Below are positions 35,205 to 43,939 of a stretch of DNA of 64,000 nucleotides, one piece after another. Both the position numbers and the translations under genes were made by a program. The DNA comes from Sulfitobacter geojensis. GTDB taxonomy: Bacteria; Pseudomonadota; Alphaproteobacteria; Rhodobacterales; Rhodobacteraceae. The stretch spans positions 1,736,001 through 1,800,000 of the forward strand of contig NZ_JASE01000005.1 of assembly GCF_000622325.1 (NCBI RefSeq). The letters are read 5' to 3'. How positions within the stretch are numbered: the first letter of the stretch is position 1; each line of letters starts with the position of its first letter. A model generated the notes under the pieces. That model was not told where the DNA came from. It did not search any database and saw only the letters and a program-made list of their open reading frames with translations.

Positions 35205-36302
35205 ATGGGTCCTTTCCCGCATGACGCCCCGAAATCCATCATCTCGGCGGAAAATCCTGCCGGAACGGATGGCTTTGAATTTGTTGAATTTGCAAGCGCC
35301 GAACCGCAGGAATTGCGCGATCTGTTCACGCGGATGGGATATGCCCATGTCGCCAATCACAAGACCAAGGCCATCGAGCTGTGGCAGCAGGGCGATATCA
35401 CCTATGTGCTGAACGCCGAAGCCGACAGTTTCGCCGCCAAGTTTGTCGCCGAACATGGACCTTGCGCGCCTTCGATGGGGTGGCGGGTTGTTGATGCGCA
35501 AAAGGCGTTGGCCCACGCGGTTTCCAAAGGGGCCGAGGAATACACCGGTGAGGGTAAGGTACTGGATGTGCCCGCGATCATGGGGATCGGCGGGTCACTG
35601 ATTTATTTCGTCGACCAGTATTACGACACGTCGCCTTACAACTGGGAATACGACTGGATTACACAATCGAAACCCGAAGGGGTCGGGTTCTACTACCTCG
35701 ACCATCTGACCCATAACGTTTTCAAAGGAAACATGGACGTCTGGTTCAAGTTCTACGGCGATCTGTTCAACTTCCGCGAAATCCGGTTCTTTGATATCGA
35801 GGGCAAATTTACCGGCCTGACCTCGCGCGCGCTGACATCGCCCTGCGGGCGCATCCGCATTCCGATCAACGAAGACCGCGATGAGAAGGGGCAGATTGTC
35901 GCCTATCTCAAGAAATACAAAGGGGAAGGCATCCAGCATATCGCAGTGGGCGCGCGCGACATCTATGACGCCACCGATGCGATTTCGCAAAAGGGTGTGC
36001 AATTCATGCCCGGCCCACCGGCCACCTATTACCAGATGAGCAAGGACCGCGTGAAAGACCACGAAGAGCCACTCGACCGGATGCAAAAGCACGGCATTCT
36101 GATTGACGGTGAAGGGGTCATTGATGGCGGCGAAACGCGTATCCTGCTGCAAATATTCTCGAAAACGGTGATTGGGCCGATCTTCTTTGAATTCATCGAA
36201 CGCAAGGGCGACGACGGCTTTGGCGAGGGGAATTTCAAGGCGCTGTTCGAAAGCATCGAGCAGGAGCAGATTGATAACGGCGAGTTGGAAGACGCTTCCT
36301 GA
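35205..36302 (+). CDS. hppD: 4-hydroxyphenylpyruvate dioxygenase
   Basis: A 365-residue non-heme iron(II) enzyme that converts 4-hydroxyphenylpyruvate to homogentisate in tyrosine breakdown. The two-His-one-Glu iron site is visible: His167 in Y-L-D-H-L-T-H-N-V, His245 in I-Q-H-I-A-V, and Glu329 in I-F-F-E-F-I-E-R. The C-terminal F-G-E-G-N-F-K-A-L-F motif is the family hallmark. AAGGAG lies 7 nt before the ATG. No other tyrosine-degradation genes, such as hmgA, are in the window. Confidence 0.97.
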   Translation: MGPFPHDAPKSIISAENPAGTDGFEFVEFASAEPQELRDLFTRMGYAHVANHKTKAIELWQQGDITYVLNAEADSFAAKFVAEHGPCAPSMGWRVVDAQKALAHAVSKGAEEYTGEGKVLDVPAIMGIGGSLIYFVDQYYDTSPYNWEYDWITQSKPEGVGFYYLDHLTHNVFKGNMDVWFKFYGDLFNFREIRFFDIEGKFTGLTSRALTSPCGRIRIPINEDRDEKGQIVAYLKKYKGEGIQHIAVGARDIYDATDAISQKGVQFMPGPPATYYQMSKDRVKDHEEPLDRMQKHGILIDGEGVIDGGETRILLQIFSKTVIGPIFFEFIERKGDDGFGEGNFKALFESIEQEQIDNGELEDAS

Positions 36303-36316
36303 CAGGTAAAGCTACG

Positions 36317-36343
36317 GATAGGGCGGCGTGCTGCTGCCCTATC
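36317..36343. terminator. Hairpin between convergent hppD and the 851-residue protein gene
   Basis: GATAGGGCGGC pairs with GCTGCCCTATC (one wobble) over a 5-nt loop. It starts 15 nt after the hppD stop and covers the stop codon of the convergent gene. There is no T-run, so terminator function is only probable. Confidence 0.5.
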
Positions 36344-38894
36344 TCGGCATCTTCAGGACCAGATTGCGGCCGCTTTTCTTGTAGCGCAATTCGCTTTCGC
36401 CAATCGCGGACACCCGCCCGCCGTCGATCCTGTCCCCCACCACAACTTTTTTGTAGCGCCCGTTGCCCAGCCGCACCAATGCACGGCGGCTGGAAGGTTT
36501 GCCGTATACACCGATCAGGTTCACTTTACGCAGGTTCAACGCGTTTTTGACCGTGGCCTGTTTTGCGACAGAGGCGCTTGACGGGACCTTGGGGACAACA
36601 CTGCGCGGCGCGATGCTTGCAGCACTGGCAACCCGCACAGGTTCTTGTGGTTTGGCCCTTTGGGCGCGTTTCACGATCCGCGAAAAATTGCGTGGACGCA
36701 CGTCCGGCCGCACGGAGGCGCGCACGGCCAGCCGTGTGGCGTTTTCGATGGGGTTGGGCGCGGCAAGGGCCAGCGCCACCGCGCCATCTGTGACCATTGG
36801 CTTGTCTTCAGGCGCGGCCGCAGCGGCGGCTTGTTGTTGCAGCGAAGCGGGGCGCAGGGCAGGGCGGTAACCGGCCAGTTCGCTGCGCGTCAAACCGTCA
36901 AGCTGCGCACGTTCGGTGTTTTCAACCAGATCAGCAGGGCGCGGTTTGGGGCGCGCGGCGGCCAGAACATTCCGCACAGCGGTATCTTCGGGGGTGGATT
37001 GGAATCGCGTTGGCGTTACGGGCGGCACCAAAGGCGGCTTGCCCAGATAAACGGTATACCCATCAGGGCTGAGCGCGCCAGCAGCGGTGGCAATCACCAA
37101 CCCCGTGTCATCAAGCGCAAACGCCGTGCCCGCAGCAGCAGGCGAGGACAGCGCGGCCAGCACAGCGTCGGTGCCAAAACTGGCGACGTCGGGCAGTGCA
37201 ACAGCATCCGTTGTGGTGCTGACCGGATCAATACTGGTGAGGTACAAATCATCAATGTTGATCAATCCCGCGGGTTCCGGTGGCACCTGCGGCGCAAGGG
37301 GCCAGATGCCCGAAGTGGCGTAATTGGCCGCAATCTCGGCCTCGCTCGGGGGGGCTTCGGCGACGGGTTGCACCTCTTCGCGCAGCGCATCCAATACGGC
37401 AGCGTCTTCTTCGCTAAGGCCGGTTTCGAGTGCTGCCAGCTGGACGCCGGTGTTGGTCTCGGCGACGGGGGCGTCAACTGCGGGGGCCGCTTCGGCAACT
37501 TCCGGTTTGGCACGTTCACCAAACAGTCGCGACAGGCCAATGCCATTATCCAGAAAAACCGACGCCCACGCCGCAACACCCGCCAGAAATACCAGCAAGG
37601 CTGCGGTCAGGATCAGGCCCAGAAAACGTGGTTTGCCGCGCACTTGCGATTTGCGCGCGCCGAAAACGGTCATCCGCTCTGCTTCCGGTGTATCGGAAGT
37701 AGGCGACGTCGCCGTTGGGGCCGGTTCGGGTTTGCGGGGGGATGTCTTGGGCGACCGGCGGCTGAGGAAACCGGTTTTTGCTTCGGCCACGGGGGGCGCA
37801 ATGGCGTCGGCGGCGATGATACCTGCGGGCGCGACGCGCTCGGGTTCGATGTCGATATGGCCGGCGGTCACCCCCCCTTCGGGCACAGAAACACTGTCAC
37901 GGTGAACGCCGTCGAGTTTGGGTGTCGCGGATGCAGCTTCGGGCGCACGCCGGCTCGCGAATCCGATGGAGGGGGACGCAGGCGGCACGTCCGGCGCGGT
38001 TAGCACAGCAACTGACGGCGCGGGCGCGGCTGGTGCTTGCGCAACGGGCGCGGCGTCCGCCACGTTTTCAACTGTCAGTACGGGTTGTGTTGGTGTCTTG
38101 GCAGGGGCGGGCGTGGCATCCACTGGTGTCGCGGGTTCTGCAACAGGTTGCGGTGCTTTGACCGGTTCGTTTTTCGGCGCAGGCTGTTCGTCCGTTTCAG
38201 CAGCAGGCGCGGGCGGGACCGTAGGCGCGGCGGTGTCAGCGGCGGGCTTTTGTGTTTCAGGCTGCGGCGGTTCGGGCTGGTCCGGTTGCGCTACAGTTTC
38301 ATCGGGCTTCTGTGCACTTGCCACAGGACCGGCGGGCACAGTGGCGGAACCGACGATCTTGACGGCTGTCGTGTCCGGCTTGACGACCTCGCCCGCGTCC
38401 AAAAGCGTGGCAGCGTCCGAGGTCTGGCCGAAAAAGGGCTCCCCCACATACGATTGATCATCCGGGATGGCCGCAAAACTAACGGGGTTGAAACGGTGAT
38501 CGCGGGCGAAGCTTTCAGCTTCTTCCAGCGTTTCCTTGGCCACGGCGGCGATATGGGTTTGATCGCCCGCAACGCTGCAATCAAAGACCAGATCATCCAC
38601 CGCATAGGGGGTGGCCCCGTCCAGCGCCAACACAGCGGCCGCACGGCGCGCGGCCATGTCGAAACCGGGCGTATCAATGGTCAGATATTTGATTTGTTCG
38701 TTGGGCAGCAAGAGCTTGCTGTGCAGGGCACCGGGTTCAAGGTCGCTGGCCGTCTTGCGCAGTACGGCCAGTTCGCCCGCCATATCGTCGGCATCAAGCG
38801 CCACATCCCCGACGCTGCGCCACCCTCCGGCTGCACGGTGCAGCAGGCGAATGCCGTCGACTGAAAGGGATAGGGCAAAATTGGGCTTCATCAC
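36339..38894 (-). CDS. Large single-pass envelope protein, GspL/PilM-like head and GspC/PilP-like tail
   Basis: An 851-residue protein without a confident family name. Residues 1-160 are globular and resemble the actin-like head of PilM/GspL (L-S-L-S-V-D-G-I-R-L-L-H, Y-L-T-I-D-T-P-G). Residues 180-420 form a Pro/Ala/Glu-rich linker with a short element repeated as G-F-A-S-R-R-A-P, G-F-L-S-R-R-S-P and V-F-G-A-R-K-S. One transmembrane helix follows (about 424-447), then a long periplasmic region. The last 65 residues (N-L-R-K-V-N-L-I-G-V-Y-G-K-P-S) look like the homology region of GspC/PilP. No other secretion or pilus genes are nearby. Rhodobacterales homologues often carry uninformative names. 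Confidence 0.8.
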   Translation of the reverse strand: MMKPNFALSLSVDGIRLLHRAAGGWRSVGDVALDADDMAGELAVLRKTASDLEPGALHSKLLLPNEQIKYLTIDTPGFDMAARRAAAVLALDGATPYAVDDLVFDCSVAGDQTHIAAVAKETLEEAESFARDHRFNPVSFAAIPDDQSYVGEPFFGQTSDAATLLDAGEVVKPDTTAVKIVGSATVPAGPVASAQKPDETVAQPDQPEPPQPETQKPAADTAAPTVPPAPAAETDEQPAPKNEPVKAPQPVAEPATPVDATPAPAKTPTQPVLTVENVADAAPVAQAPAAPAPSVAVLTAPDVPPASPSIGFASRRAPEAASATPKLDGVHRDSVSVPEGGVTAGHIDIEPERVAPAGIIAADAIAPPVAEAKTGFLSRRSPKTSPRKPEPAPTATSPTSDTPEAERMTVFGARKSQVRGKPRFLGLILTAALLVFLAGVAAWASVFLDNGIGLSRLFGERAKPEVAEAAPAVDAPVAETNTGVQLAALETGLSEEDAAVLDALREEVQPVAEAPPSEAEIAANYATSGIWPLAPQVPPEPAGLINIDDLYLTSIDPVSTTTDAVALPDVASFGTDAVLAALSSPAAAGTAFALDDTGLVIATAAGALSPDGYTVYLGKPPLVPPVTPTRFQSTPEDTAVRNVLAAARPKPRPADLVENTERAQLDGLTRSELAGYRPALRPASLQQQAAAAAAPEDKPMVTDGAVALALAAPNPIENATRLAVRASVRPDVRPRNFSRIVKRAQRAKPQEPVRVASAASIAPRSVVPKVPSSASVAKQATVKNALNLRKVNLIGVYGKPSSRRALVRLGNGRYKKVVVGDRIDGGRVSAIGESELRYKKSGRNLVLKMPR

Positions 38895-39048
38895 TACTGA
38901 CTTTTACACAAGGGATACCGGCATCAAGTTAACCGCAACTTAGGAAAAGGATAGCGCGTAAGGAAGCGTATGAAAAGGCCAGCGGCAGGTCTGTGCCCAC
39001 CGCGGGCCTTCGGGGTCTGACGGGCACCCTAGAAAGGGTGCACCTTAC

Positions 39049-40338
39049 CTAGCTTGACGCTTTGCTAAGTGCCTGATCAAGGTCTGCAATCAGGTCGTTG
39101 GCGTCTTCTGTCCCAATCGAAATGCGCACTACGCTTTGGCCAGCACCGGCGGCTTCTTGCTGCTCGGGAGACAATTGGCGGTGCGTGGTGGATGCCGAAT
39201 GGATCACCAGGCTGCGTGTGTCCCCAAGGTTTGCCACATGGCTGAAAATTTCCAGCGCATTCACCAGCTTGATACAGGCGTCATATCCGCCCTTGACCGA
39301 AATCGTGAACAGGGCACCGGCCCCTTTGGGGCAAACGATTTTGGCGCGCTCGAAATAGGGCGAGGATTCCAGACCGGCATATGTGACCTTTTCGATGCGG
39401 TCGTCTTTTTCCAGCCAGTTTGCGACTTTTTGCGCGTTCTCTACATGGCGTTCCATGCGCAGGGACAGGGTTTCTGTGCCCATTAGCGTGTAATGGGCGG
39501 CCTGCGGGTTCATCGTCATGCCCAGATCGCGCAGACCGATGGCAATGCCGTGGAAGGTGAAGGCGAGGTTGCCGAAAGTCTCGTGAAACTTAAGCCCGTG
39601 ATACGCCGGTTCTGGCGCACTGAGGGACGGGAATTTGTCATTGGCGGACCAGTCGAATTTACCCGAATCGACGACACAGCCGCCGGTGACCGTACCATTG
39701 CCGGTGAGGTATTTCGTAGTGGAGTGCACCACCAGCGTCGCGCCATGCTCAATCGGGCGGCACAGGTAGGGCGTGGCTGTGGTGTTGTCGATGATCAACG
39801 GGATTTCCGCCGCATCCGCGATGTCGGCAATCGCACGGACATCCATGATATAGCCGCCGGGGTTTGCGATGGCTTCGCCGAAAATCGCGCGCGTGTTGTC
39901 GTCAACCGCCGCTTTTACCGCCTCCAGATCGTCGAAATCGACAAATTTGCATTCCCAACCGAAGCGTTTGATCGTGTGGCTGAACTGTGTGACCGTGCCG
40001 CCGTACAGGCGGGTGGAGGCGATGATATTCTTGCCCGGACCCATCAGCGGGAACAGCGCCATGATCTGTGCAGCGTGACCCGAGGAACAGCAAACCGCGC
40101 CAACACCGCCTTCAAGCGTGGCGATGCGTTCTTGCAAAACCGCGACGGTGGGGTTGGTCAGGCGGGAATAGATGTATCCGACTTCTTGCAGGTTAAACAA
40201 TGCTGCAGCGTGATCCGCATCGCGAAACACATACGCGGTTGTCTGATAGATCGGCGTCTGGCGGGCACCGGTTGCCGGATCAGGGCGTGCGCCCGCGTGA
40301 ATTTGCAGCGTGTCAAAGCCGTATGTTGGGTCGGACAT
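39049..40338 (-). CDS. metY: O-acetylhomoserine aminocarboxypropyltransferase (sulfhydrylase)
   Basis: A 429-residue PLP enzyme that makes homocysteine from O-acetylhomoserine and sulfide. The PLP lysine is Lys209 in H-S-T-T-K-Y-L-T-G-N-G, and Y-S-R-L-T-N-P-T near residue 57 contributes phosphate contacts. The long segment around F-D-W-S-A-N-D-K-F-P-S-L-S-A-P-E distinguishes this group from MetB and MetZ. AAGGAGATCC upstream supports the ATG at 40338. Confidence 0.95.
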   Translation of the reverse strand: MSDPTYGFDTLQIHAGARPDPATGARQTPIYQTTAYVFRDADHAAALFNLQEVGYIYSRLTNPTVAVLQERIATLEGGVGAVCCSSGHAAQIMALFPLMGPGKNIIASTRLYGGTVTQFSHTIKRFGWECKFVDFDDLEAVKAAVDDNTRAIFGEAIANPGGYIMDVRAIADIADAAEIPLIIDNTTATPYLCRPIEHGATLVVHSTTKYLTGNGTVTGGCVVDSGKFDWSANDKFPSLSAPEPAYHGLKFHETFGNLAFTFHGIAIGLRDLGMTMNPQAAHYTLMGTETLSLRMERHVENAQKVANWLEKDDRIEKVTYAGLESSPYFERAKIVCPKGAGALFTISVKGGYDACIKLVNALEIFSHVANLGDTRSLVIHSASTTHRQLSPEQQEAAGAGQSVVRISIGTEDANDLIADLDQALSKASS

Positions 40339-40472
40339 GGGGATCTCCTTGTGGGGTTTAGCAAATGGTTAGCGGATGGGCATTGCCCACACAAGAGAGC
40401 GGCCCGTTCTAGGAACAAGGGTTCTTCTGGACCGCTGCCTGGCGAAACGGATGTTTGGCCCGGGCGCGGCGC

Positions 40473-41489
40473 TCACCTGATCCAGAAACCGTTCTTTTTG
40501 ATCCGGTTGCGGATCATCTGTTCGCGTCTTGGCATGTTGTCCTGATCAAACAAGGCCCGCACCTTATGACCGCGACCCTGATAGATCGTGCGCTTGATCG
40601 CGTTCGATCCTTTTAGCACTTTCTTGAGCTTGTTCGGGGCGGTGACGGTTTCCAGGACCTCGATCGTGCGGTCGGTTTCACGGGCATAAAGCAACGGCAG
40701 AAAGCGGTAGTGACAGCTGACCTCACCGTCGAGATACCCCTCGGGCAGGGTGTCGCGCCCGCCGCCAAGGGCGTGGATCACCAAGGGCAGGGCGACCTGA
40801 TCAAGCCACGGATCAAACGTCTGGGCACATAGTTCGACCGGGGGCGTATCGCGGATGGCCAAGGCATAATGCAGGAACTTCGCTCCGAATTCGCGCGGAC
40901 AGCGGTAGTAAAAAAAACCCGCGTTGAAATAGAGATACCGCCGCCAGTATTCATCCGGCTGGCTCAGATCGAGACTGCTGTCGAAATCCAGCCCGAATTT
41001 ATCGTAAAGCGATTTCCACAAGCCGGTGTAGCCCGGCCCGTAGATTTGCGGGATCGGCCAAGTGCCTTCGCGCCGCATCGACGCGCTGGGGAGGTCGAAA
41101 TCAAACGGCACCGACATCAGATCGCCGGTGATCAGCGTATCGGTGTCGAAAAACACAAACGGCTCGCCTTTGGGCAGGACCTTGAGCATTTCGATCTTGT
41201 TGCCATAGGGGTAAGCTTCGCCGAAGTGTTTGTTCTCGAAGGGAACGATCTCGGCACCTAAAGCTTCAAGTGCTGCGCGGACCTCTGCGTTCTTGATCGA
41301 GGGATCGTTTTTCCACAACACGCCGGCCTGCGGTTCTGCAACAATCAAACGGCCTTTGAAATCGGGGCAGGAATGGCGCAGCGAGGCAGCAAAGATCAAC
41401 GCCTCATAGGCCAGCCGCCCGTGTTGGCCGACAATCACCACATTGAAGGTTTGACCGGATGTTTGCGGGCTTGCCTGTTCACGTGCCAT
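40473..41489 (-). CDS. Glycosyltransferase-like hypothetical protein
   Basis: A 338-residue protein with the look of a GT-A fold glycosyltransferase. It has an N-terminal beta strand (F-N-V-V-I-V-G-Q-H-G-R-L) and the nucleotide-sugar/metal motif F-F-D-T-D-T (about residue 113), as in GT8-related enzymes. Later it has Y-F-N-A-G-F-F-Y-Y-R and a basic C-terminus. No membrane segment is seen. I use the ATG at 41489 rather than the longer frame. The acceptor is unknown, and the link to the capsule genes 30 kb away is speculative. Confidence 0.75.
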   Translation of the reverse strand: MAREQASPQTSGQTFNVVIVGQHGRLAYEALIFAASLRHSCPDFKGRLIVAEPQAGVLWKNDPSIKNAEVRAALEALGAEIVPFENKHFGEAYPYGNKIEMLKVLPKGEPFVFFDTDTLITGDLMSVPFDFDLPSASMRREGTWPIPQIYGPGYTGLWKSLYDKFGLDFDSSLDLSQPDEYWRRYLYFNAGFFYYRCPREFGAKFLHYALAIRDTPPVELCAQTFDPWLDQVALPLVIHALGGGRDTLPEGYLDGEVSCHYRFLPLLYARETDRTIEVLETVTAPNKLKKVLKGSNAIKRTIYQGRGHKVRALFDQDNMPRREQMIRNRIKKNGFWIR

Positions 41490-41579
41490 AGTTCTGCTGC
41501 GCCTTGTTTTTTGTGAACTATAGGCGCGAATGTGTTTGCACAAAAGGCAGCAATTACGCAGCGGAAAGGGAGACGGGCC

Positions 41580-42227
41580 ATGTTAGAGATATTCTTTGCG
41601 ATGTTAGCGGCGACGATGAACGGTGCACCGGCACCACAGGCGTCATCACAAGCCATGGCAACGGCCACGCTTCAGGCGCAGGCCAACAGCGTGGTGATCG
41701 GGCAGGGCACGGTTGTTCAGGGTGTGCCGGCCCCTGCAACGCCTCCCGCCCCACCGACCGCGGCAACCCCGACACCTGCGCCGCCGGCTGTGGCACCGTC
41801 GTCCGGCACGGCGCAAGGGTTCAACATGGCCGTGGTGCCCGCGGGTTTGGTTGCAGAACCGCAGACACCAAGCGGCAAATTCACCACCGCAGCCGAAGTA
41901 AAACCGATTCTCAATGCCACCAAAGGGAATTGGGTCGCTGTGCGGGAATTTGACGGACAAGATTTGCTTTACGTAACGCACTTGTGGTCATGGCGCTGCG
42001 GGCTTAAGGCGATGGCGATCTCGGTGAACGGGGAGACCATGCAGAACTGGCCGCTGCCGCCATGTCACGATCAGTTTGCGACGCCCAACGCGGTTCTACC
42101 GGAGGATGGCGCGCCTTACCTGACTTTGCGCCTTGGTTCCGTGCAAAGCATCACCCTCCAGATCGTTTATGACGACCTAAGCTTGGACGTTGCCAGCTTT
42201 GCGCGGGGCGATGTGCTTATTCCGTGA
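41580..42227 (+). CDS. Hypothetical protein with Pro/Ala-rich linker
   Basis: A 215-residue protein. It has a short hydrophobic N-terminus (MLEIFFAMLAATMNGAPAPQ, possibly a signal or anchor), a Pro/Ala/Thr-rich linker at residues 50-80, and a C-terminal globular domain. That domain includes N-W-V-A-V-R-E-F-D-G-Q-D-L-L-Y-V-T-H-L-W-S-W-R-C-G-L and a second cysteine in P-P-C-H-D-Q-F. Family unknown. A-G-G-G-A-G before the ATG supports this start. Homologues are expected in Rhodobacterales. Confidence 0.75.
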   Translation: MLEIFFAMLAATMNGAPAPQASSQAMATATLQAQANSVVIGQGTVVQGVPAPATPPAPPTAATPTPAPPAVAPSSGTAQGFNMAVVPAGLVAEPQTPSGKFTTAAEVKPILNATKGNWVAVREFDGQDLLYVTHLWSWRCGLKAMAISVNGETMQNWPLPPCHDQFATPNAVLPEDGAPYLTLRLGSVQSITLQIVYDDLSLDVASFARGDVLIP

Positions 42228-42379
42228 ACCTTAGGTAAAGTGGTTTGAGCGCAGCAGGTTTTCCCTTCTAGGGATTTGGCAAACAGGATGGGTCTGGGGA
42301 ATCAATCGCGCTGTTCTTGGTGCTTGATCAGTGGAGAGTGAGGGATTGTCATTTTGCTGCGCAGAATAACTATCCACCC

Positions 42380-42410
42380 CTAAACAATTGCTTGCGGCGA
42401 AATTGTTTAG
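42380..42410 (-). terminator. Perfect hairpin abutting the 3' end of tRNA-Tyr
   Basis: CTAAACAATT and AATTGTTTAG form a perfect 10-bp stem with an 11-nt loop, directly next to the CCA end of the minus-strand tRNA. No T-run follows, so it may be a processing signal or weak terminator. Confidence 0.55.
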
Positions 42411-42494
42411 TGGTGGGCGACCCTGGAATCGAACCAGGCGTGCGTCTCCGCGAGGGAGTTACAGTCCCCTGCCACACCTTGCGGCCTGTCGCCC
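42411..42494 (-). tRNA. tRNA-Tyr (GTA)
   Basis: An 84-nt class II tRNA with encoded CCA. The anticodon loop reads CTGTAAC, giving GTA. The acceptor stem is GGGCGAC/GTCGCCC, the T-arm is CCTGG-TTCGATT-CCAGG, and a long variable arm is present, as expected for bacterial tRNA-Tyr. Confidence 0.96.
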
Positions 42495-42605
42495 ACTACG
42501 TCCTTCGCATTGCGCTGAACGTGAGGGCGTGATTACAAGCGGCCCTAAGGGTCGTCAAGGCAAAAACCGTAGCCTTTTGCACAGACCGCAAATGAGGACA
42601 AAAAG

Positions 42606-43382
42606 ATGAAGAAACCCAAGTGGGTCGTTCAGAAAGAACAAGACAAGAAAGCCGAAGCGAATCTGACGGTCTGGCTGTTTGGTTTACACGCGGTGCGTGA
42701 CGCGCTGATGAACCCCGGTCGCGAGAAACTGAGGTTGATGGTCACGCCTAATGCACAGGCGAAGCTGGAAGAAGCGATTGCTGCTGCCGGAATCACACCC
42801 GAGGTGGTTGATCCGCGTAAATTCAAGCCCCCGTTGGATCAGGGCTCGGTGCATCAGGGGGCCGTGCTTGAGGTCAAGCCGCTCAACTGGGGGCGGCTTG
42901 AGGATGTTTGTATCGGTGACGCTGCACCGCGTGTGATGTTGCTGGATCGTGTGACCGACCCGCATAACGTTGGGGCAATTTTGCGCTCTGCCGAGGTGTT
43001 GGGGGCGTCTGCGGTGATTGGCACGCGGCATCATTCGGCACCTGAAACAGGTGCCTTGGCGAAAACCGCCTCCGGTGCGCTGGAACGCCAGCCCTACCTC
43101 AGGGTGCGCAATCTGGCGGATGCGATTCGTGCGTTGCAGGACATGGGGTATCTGGTGTTGGGGTTGGACGGCGAAGCCGAGTTGTCGATTGAAACAGCCG
43201 TCGAGGGCAAACGCGACCGGCCCGTGGCACTGGTGCTGGGCGCCGAAGGGCCGGGCCTGCGCGAGAAAACCCGCGAAACCGTGGATGCCTTGGTACGGAT
43301 TGACGCAGAAGGCGCATTCGGATCGCTCAACGTCTCGAACGCGGCCGCAATCGCCTTATATGCTGCAAGACGCAACGCATAA
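42606..43382 (+). CDS. rlmB: 23S rRNA (guanosine-2'-O)-methyltransferase RlmB
   Basis: A 258-residue SPOUT (TrmH-type) methyltransferase that methylates G2251 of 23S rRNA. The N-terminal substrate-binding domain opens with W-L-F-G-L-H-A-V-R-D-A-L. The SPOUT knot motifs are D-R-V-T-D-P-H-N-V-G-A-I-L-R-S-A, L-V-L-G-A-E-G-P-G-L and S-L-N-V-S-N-A-A-A-I-A-L-Y. It lies beside tRNA-Tyr in the divergent direction. Confidence 0.95.
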   Translation: MKKPKWVVQKEQDKKAEANLTVWLFGLHAVRDALMNPGREKLRLMVTPNAQAKLEEAIAAAGITPEVVDPRKFKPPLDQGSVHQGAVLEVKPLNWGRLEDVCIGDAAPRVMLLDRVTDPHNVGAILRSAEVLGASAVIGTRHHSAPETGALAKTASGALERQPYLRVRNLADAIRALQDMGYLVLGLDGEAELSIETAVEGKRDRPVALVLGAEGPGLREKTRETVDALVRIDAEGAFGSLNVSNAAAIALYAARRNA

Positions 43383-43394
43383 GGTCTGAAACGC

Positions 43395-43703
43395 ATGGGG
43401 CATCCCGTTAAAATCGCCACCTGTTGTCACTGCGGCAGCAAGGCGGCGCTTAGGCTGGACAAGCGGCAACACGTGCTGGCCTGCGCCAGTTGCGGTGCCC
43501 CTTTGCGCGATTTTAAAGCGCTGCCGGTGCCGGCTGATGCGCGTCCCGCGGTCAGTCATCAAACGCAGGCGCGCCGTTTTGCGGAAACACCCAAGGCGGT
43601 AGCCAATAAAAAGACCAAGGCGCGTAAAAAGAAAAAGCGCATTGGCTGGTTGAAGGATGTCGCAGAAGACGTGTTTGATTTCGTCGAGGATATTTTCGAC
43701 TAG
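43395..43703 (+). CDS. Small zinc-ribbon protein
   Basis: A 102-residue protein with two C-x2-C knuckles (C-C-H-C-G near residue 10 and C-A-S-C-G near residue 30) forming a probable zinc ribbon. A lysine-rich segment (K-K-T-K-A-R-K-K-K-K-R) and an acidic amphipathic end (V-A-E-D-V-F-D-F-V-E-D-I-F-D) follow. It starts 12 nt after rlmB and may share its transcript. Function is unknown; the composition suggests nucleic-acid or ribosome binding. Confidence 0.78.
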   Translation: MGHPVKIATCCHCGSKAALRLDKRQHVLACASCGAPLRDFKALPVPADARPAVSHQTQARRFAETPKAVANKKTKARKKKKRIGWLKDVAEDVFDFVEDIFD

Positions 43704-43789
43704 GATAATCCGCGCCGGATCGGCCGGTTTCGGCAAGGTTCCGCCGTGATGTTTAACATCTTGTTCACAAGTTCACGCTACCCCTTTTA

Positions 43790-43911
43790 ACAGGCAAGGG
43801 AGCATCATACCTCTGTCTTGTGACGCACCGGTCTGGAACGCCGGTCGTCTTTTAATTGTCCCTCGTTCCACACTTTCGCGCCCTCAACTTTGTCTTGAGG
43901 GCGCTTTTTTT
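43790..43911 (+). ncRNA. Candidate small RNA with intrinsic terminator
   Basis: The 227-bp gap between two genes holds a strong terminator but no obvious reading frame. Upstream of it, ACCGG and CCGGT form a 5-bp stem with a 9-nt loop near 43829-43847. This hairpin plus terminator layout over about 120 nt is typical of trans-acting sRNAs. The 5' end is a guess. The alternative is a long 3' UTR of the zinc-ribbon gene. Confidence 0.35.
43878..43911 (+). terminator. Strong intrinsic terminator
   Basis: A perfect 10-bp stem GCGCCCTCAA / TTGAGGGCGC with a 7-nt loop is followed by seven T residues. It is 175 nt after the zinc-ribbon gene's stop and directly before the CoA-binding protein gene. 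Confidence 0.93.
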
Positions 43912-43939
43912 CGCGGTGTCTTTGGGGTAGGTGTCGCGT

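Noticed and set aside
36645..38003. 452-codon plus-strand frame antisense to the 851-residue protein
   Set aside because: Gly/Arg-rich low-complexity reading of the Pro/Ala-rich linker. No start signal or family.
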